From Nitrospiria bacterium (GTDB lineage Bacteria; Nitrospirota; CAKKRA01; 9FT-COMBO-42-15), in the NCBI GenBank assembly GCA_919903585.1, contig CAKKST010000133.1, forward strand, positions 1 to 6,095: a DNA stretch of 6,095 nucleotides, in the 5' to 3' direction. The position numbers and the translations under genes were made by a program. Shown here in pieces: positions 5,463 to 6,095 of the stretch (positions are counted from its first letter, which is position 1; every line of letters begins with the position of its first letter). The notes beneath the pieces are model-generated. The model ran no database searches, had not been told where the DNA came from, and was given only the letters and a program-made list of their open reading frames with translations.

Positions 5463-6095
5463 TCATCCCCTTACCGAGATCCTGTACTTTCCTGCACCGG
5501 TTGGCCGATAATGCCGGAGTCGGATATAATATGTACCCTGTCTCAATGTGACTACAATCTTTGCATTCCGGCCACTCCCGCTGTCGTCATCTTCGGCGAG
5601 CAGGTCTGTCTGATTATTTGGCCCAAATAATGCCATCACAACATCTGTCTTCCCCTTTGTCTCAATTGTATGCTGGCCTTTTTTTGATACCTTGAATCTA
5701 AAGATATCTTCTTCACCATGTTTTCCAATGGAGGCGCTTACAGCCGGTGCGCCGACTGTTAGCTCAATAACAGGTTTTTCTTCAAGGGGGTACATAGTGC
5801 CGATGAATTTTTTATCCACCTCGGATAGCTGTCTATTCCAGCCAACCTCGTAATCTCCAATTGTCAGCTCATTTGGAATCGCATAGAGCATGATTGATTT
5901 CCGGTCAAACGCCGAAAATTGTGTAATGGTTGCGCTGTACTTCTGGAATATATTGAGGTCTATCTGATCTCTAGTCCAATTGTTTGGCGGTCCGCTAAAA
6001 TAGCTGTAAACAGCCTCCTTATCCCACGGGATGTTCGCAGCAGGATTCTGGTGTTCATGGATGCAGCCGAGGGCATGGCCAAACTCATGGATGAC
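5463..6095 (-). CDS. Astacin-type zinc metalloprotease with C-terminal PPC domain, N-terminus beyond right edge
   Basis: The frame is open from the right edge to a TGA at 5465-5463, giving the last 210 residues. Counting from the edge, residues 3-14 form HEFGHALGCIHE, the HExxHxxGxxHE zinc site of the astacin (M12A) metzincins: His3, His7 and His13 bind zinc and Glu4 is the catalytic base. The Met-turn is SIMLY (67-71), and its Tyr is the usual fifth ligand position. A DKKFIGTMYP helix (94-103) closes the catalytic domain. Residues about 111-210 form a PPC (pre-peptidase C-terminal) beta domain, seen in the DIFRFKV strand, the DDDSGSG turn and the final GTYYIRL and GKYRISV strands. PPC domains occur on exported proteases and are often removed on maturation, so this enzyme is inferred to be secreted; its signal and propeptide would lie outside the window. 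Starting at the internal ATG at 5891 would omit the zinc site and is wrong. It precedes the clostripain gene by 29 bases. Confidence 0.93.
   Translation of the reverse strand, partial: VIHEFGHALGCIHEHQNPAANIPWDKEAVYSYFSGPPNNWTRDQIDLNIFQKYSATITQFSAFDRKSIMLYAIPNELTIGDYEVGWNRQLSEVDKKFIGTMYPLEEKPVIELTVGAPAVSASIGKHGEEDIFRFKVSKKGQHTIETKGKTDVVMALFGPNNQTDLLAEDDDSGSGRNAKIVVTLRQGTYYIRLRHYRPTGAGKYRISVRG

Overview
The window is a fully coding stretch of a bacterial genome in which every supported gene lies on the minus strand, so transcription runs from right to left. Most starts have strong purine-rich Shine-Dalgarno sequences, and base composition looks moderately AT-rich. A glycyl radical enzyme needs anoxic conditions for its radical, which points to an anaerobic or facultative bacterium. 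An Sec-type signal peptide and several exported domains fit an organism with much extracytoplasmic protein traffic. I cannot name the taxon; an anaerobic Gram-negative lineage is only a guess.

In transcription order (right to left): (1) 6095-5463, the C-terminal part of a secreted astacin-type zinc metalloprotease with a PPC domain, cut by the right edge; (2) 5433-4303, a clostripain-family (C11) cysteine protease; (3) 4209-3877, the last third of an AmpD-like N-acetylmuramoyl-L-alanine amidase followed by a bacterial SH3 domain, apparently a truncated or decayed gene; (4) 3818-3300, a two-helix membrane protein with a carboxypeptidase-regulatory-like beta domain; (5) 3289-2903, a small secreted protein with the same kind of beta domain; (6) 2859-1609, a 416-residue calcineurin-like metallophosphoesterase; (7) 1578-1, the first 526 residues of a glycyl radical enzyme with a GCVEP active-site loop, cut by the left edge.

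Gaps between genes are about 10 to 93 bases, and I see no convincing terminator or promoter between them, so they could form one long transcript. Genes 1 to 5 share an envelope theme: two proteases, a peptidoglycan-amidase remnant with a wall-binding type domain, and two exported beta-sandwich proteins. The phosphoesterase and glycyl radical enzyme look cytoplasmic and metabolic, and their link to the first five genes is only proximity. No RNA gene, CRISPR array, insertion sequence or attachment site was found, and no stretch above 300 bases lacks a gene.
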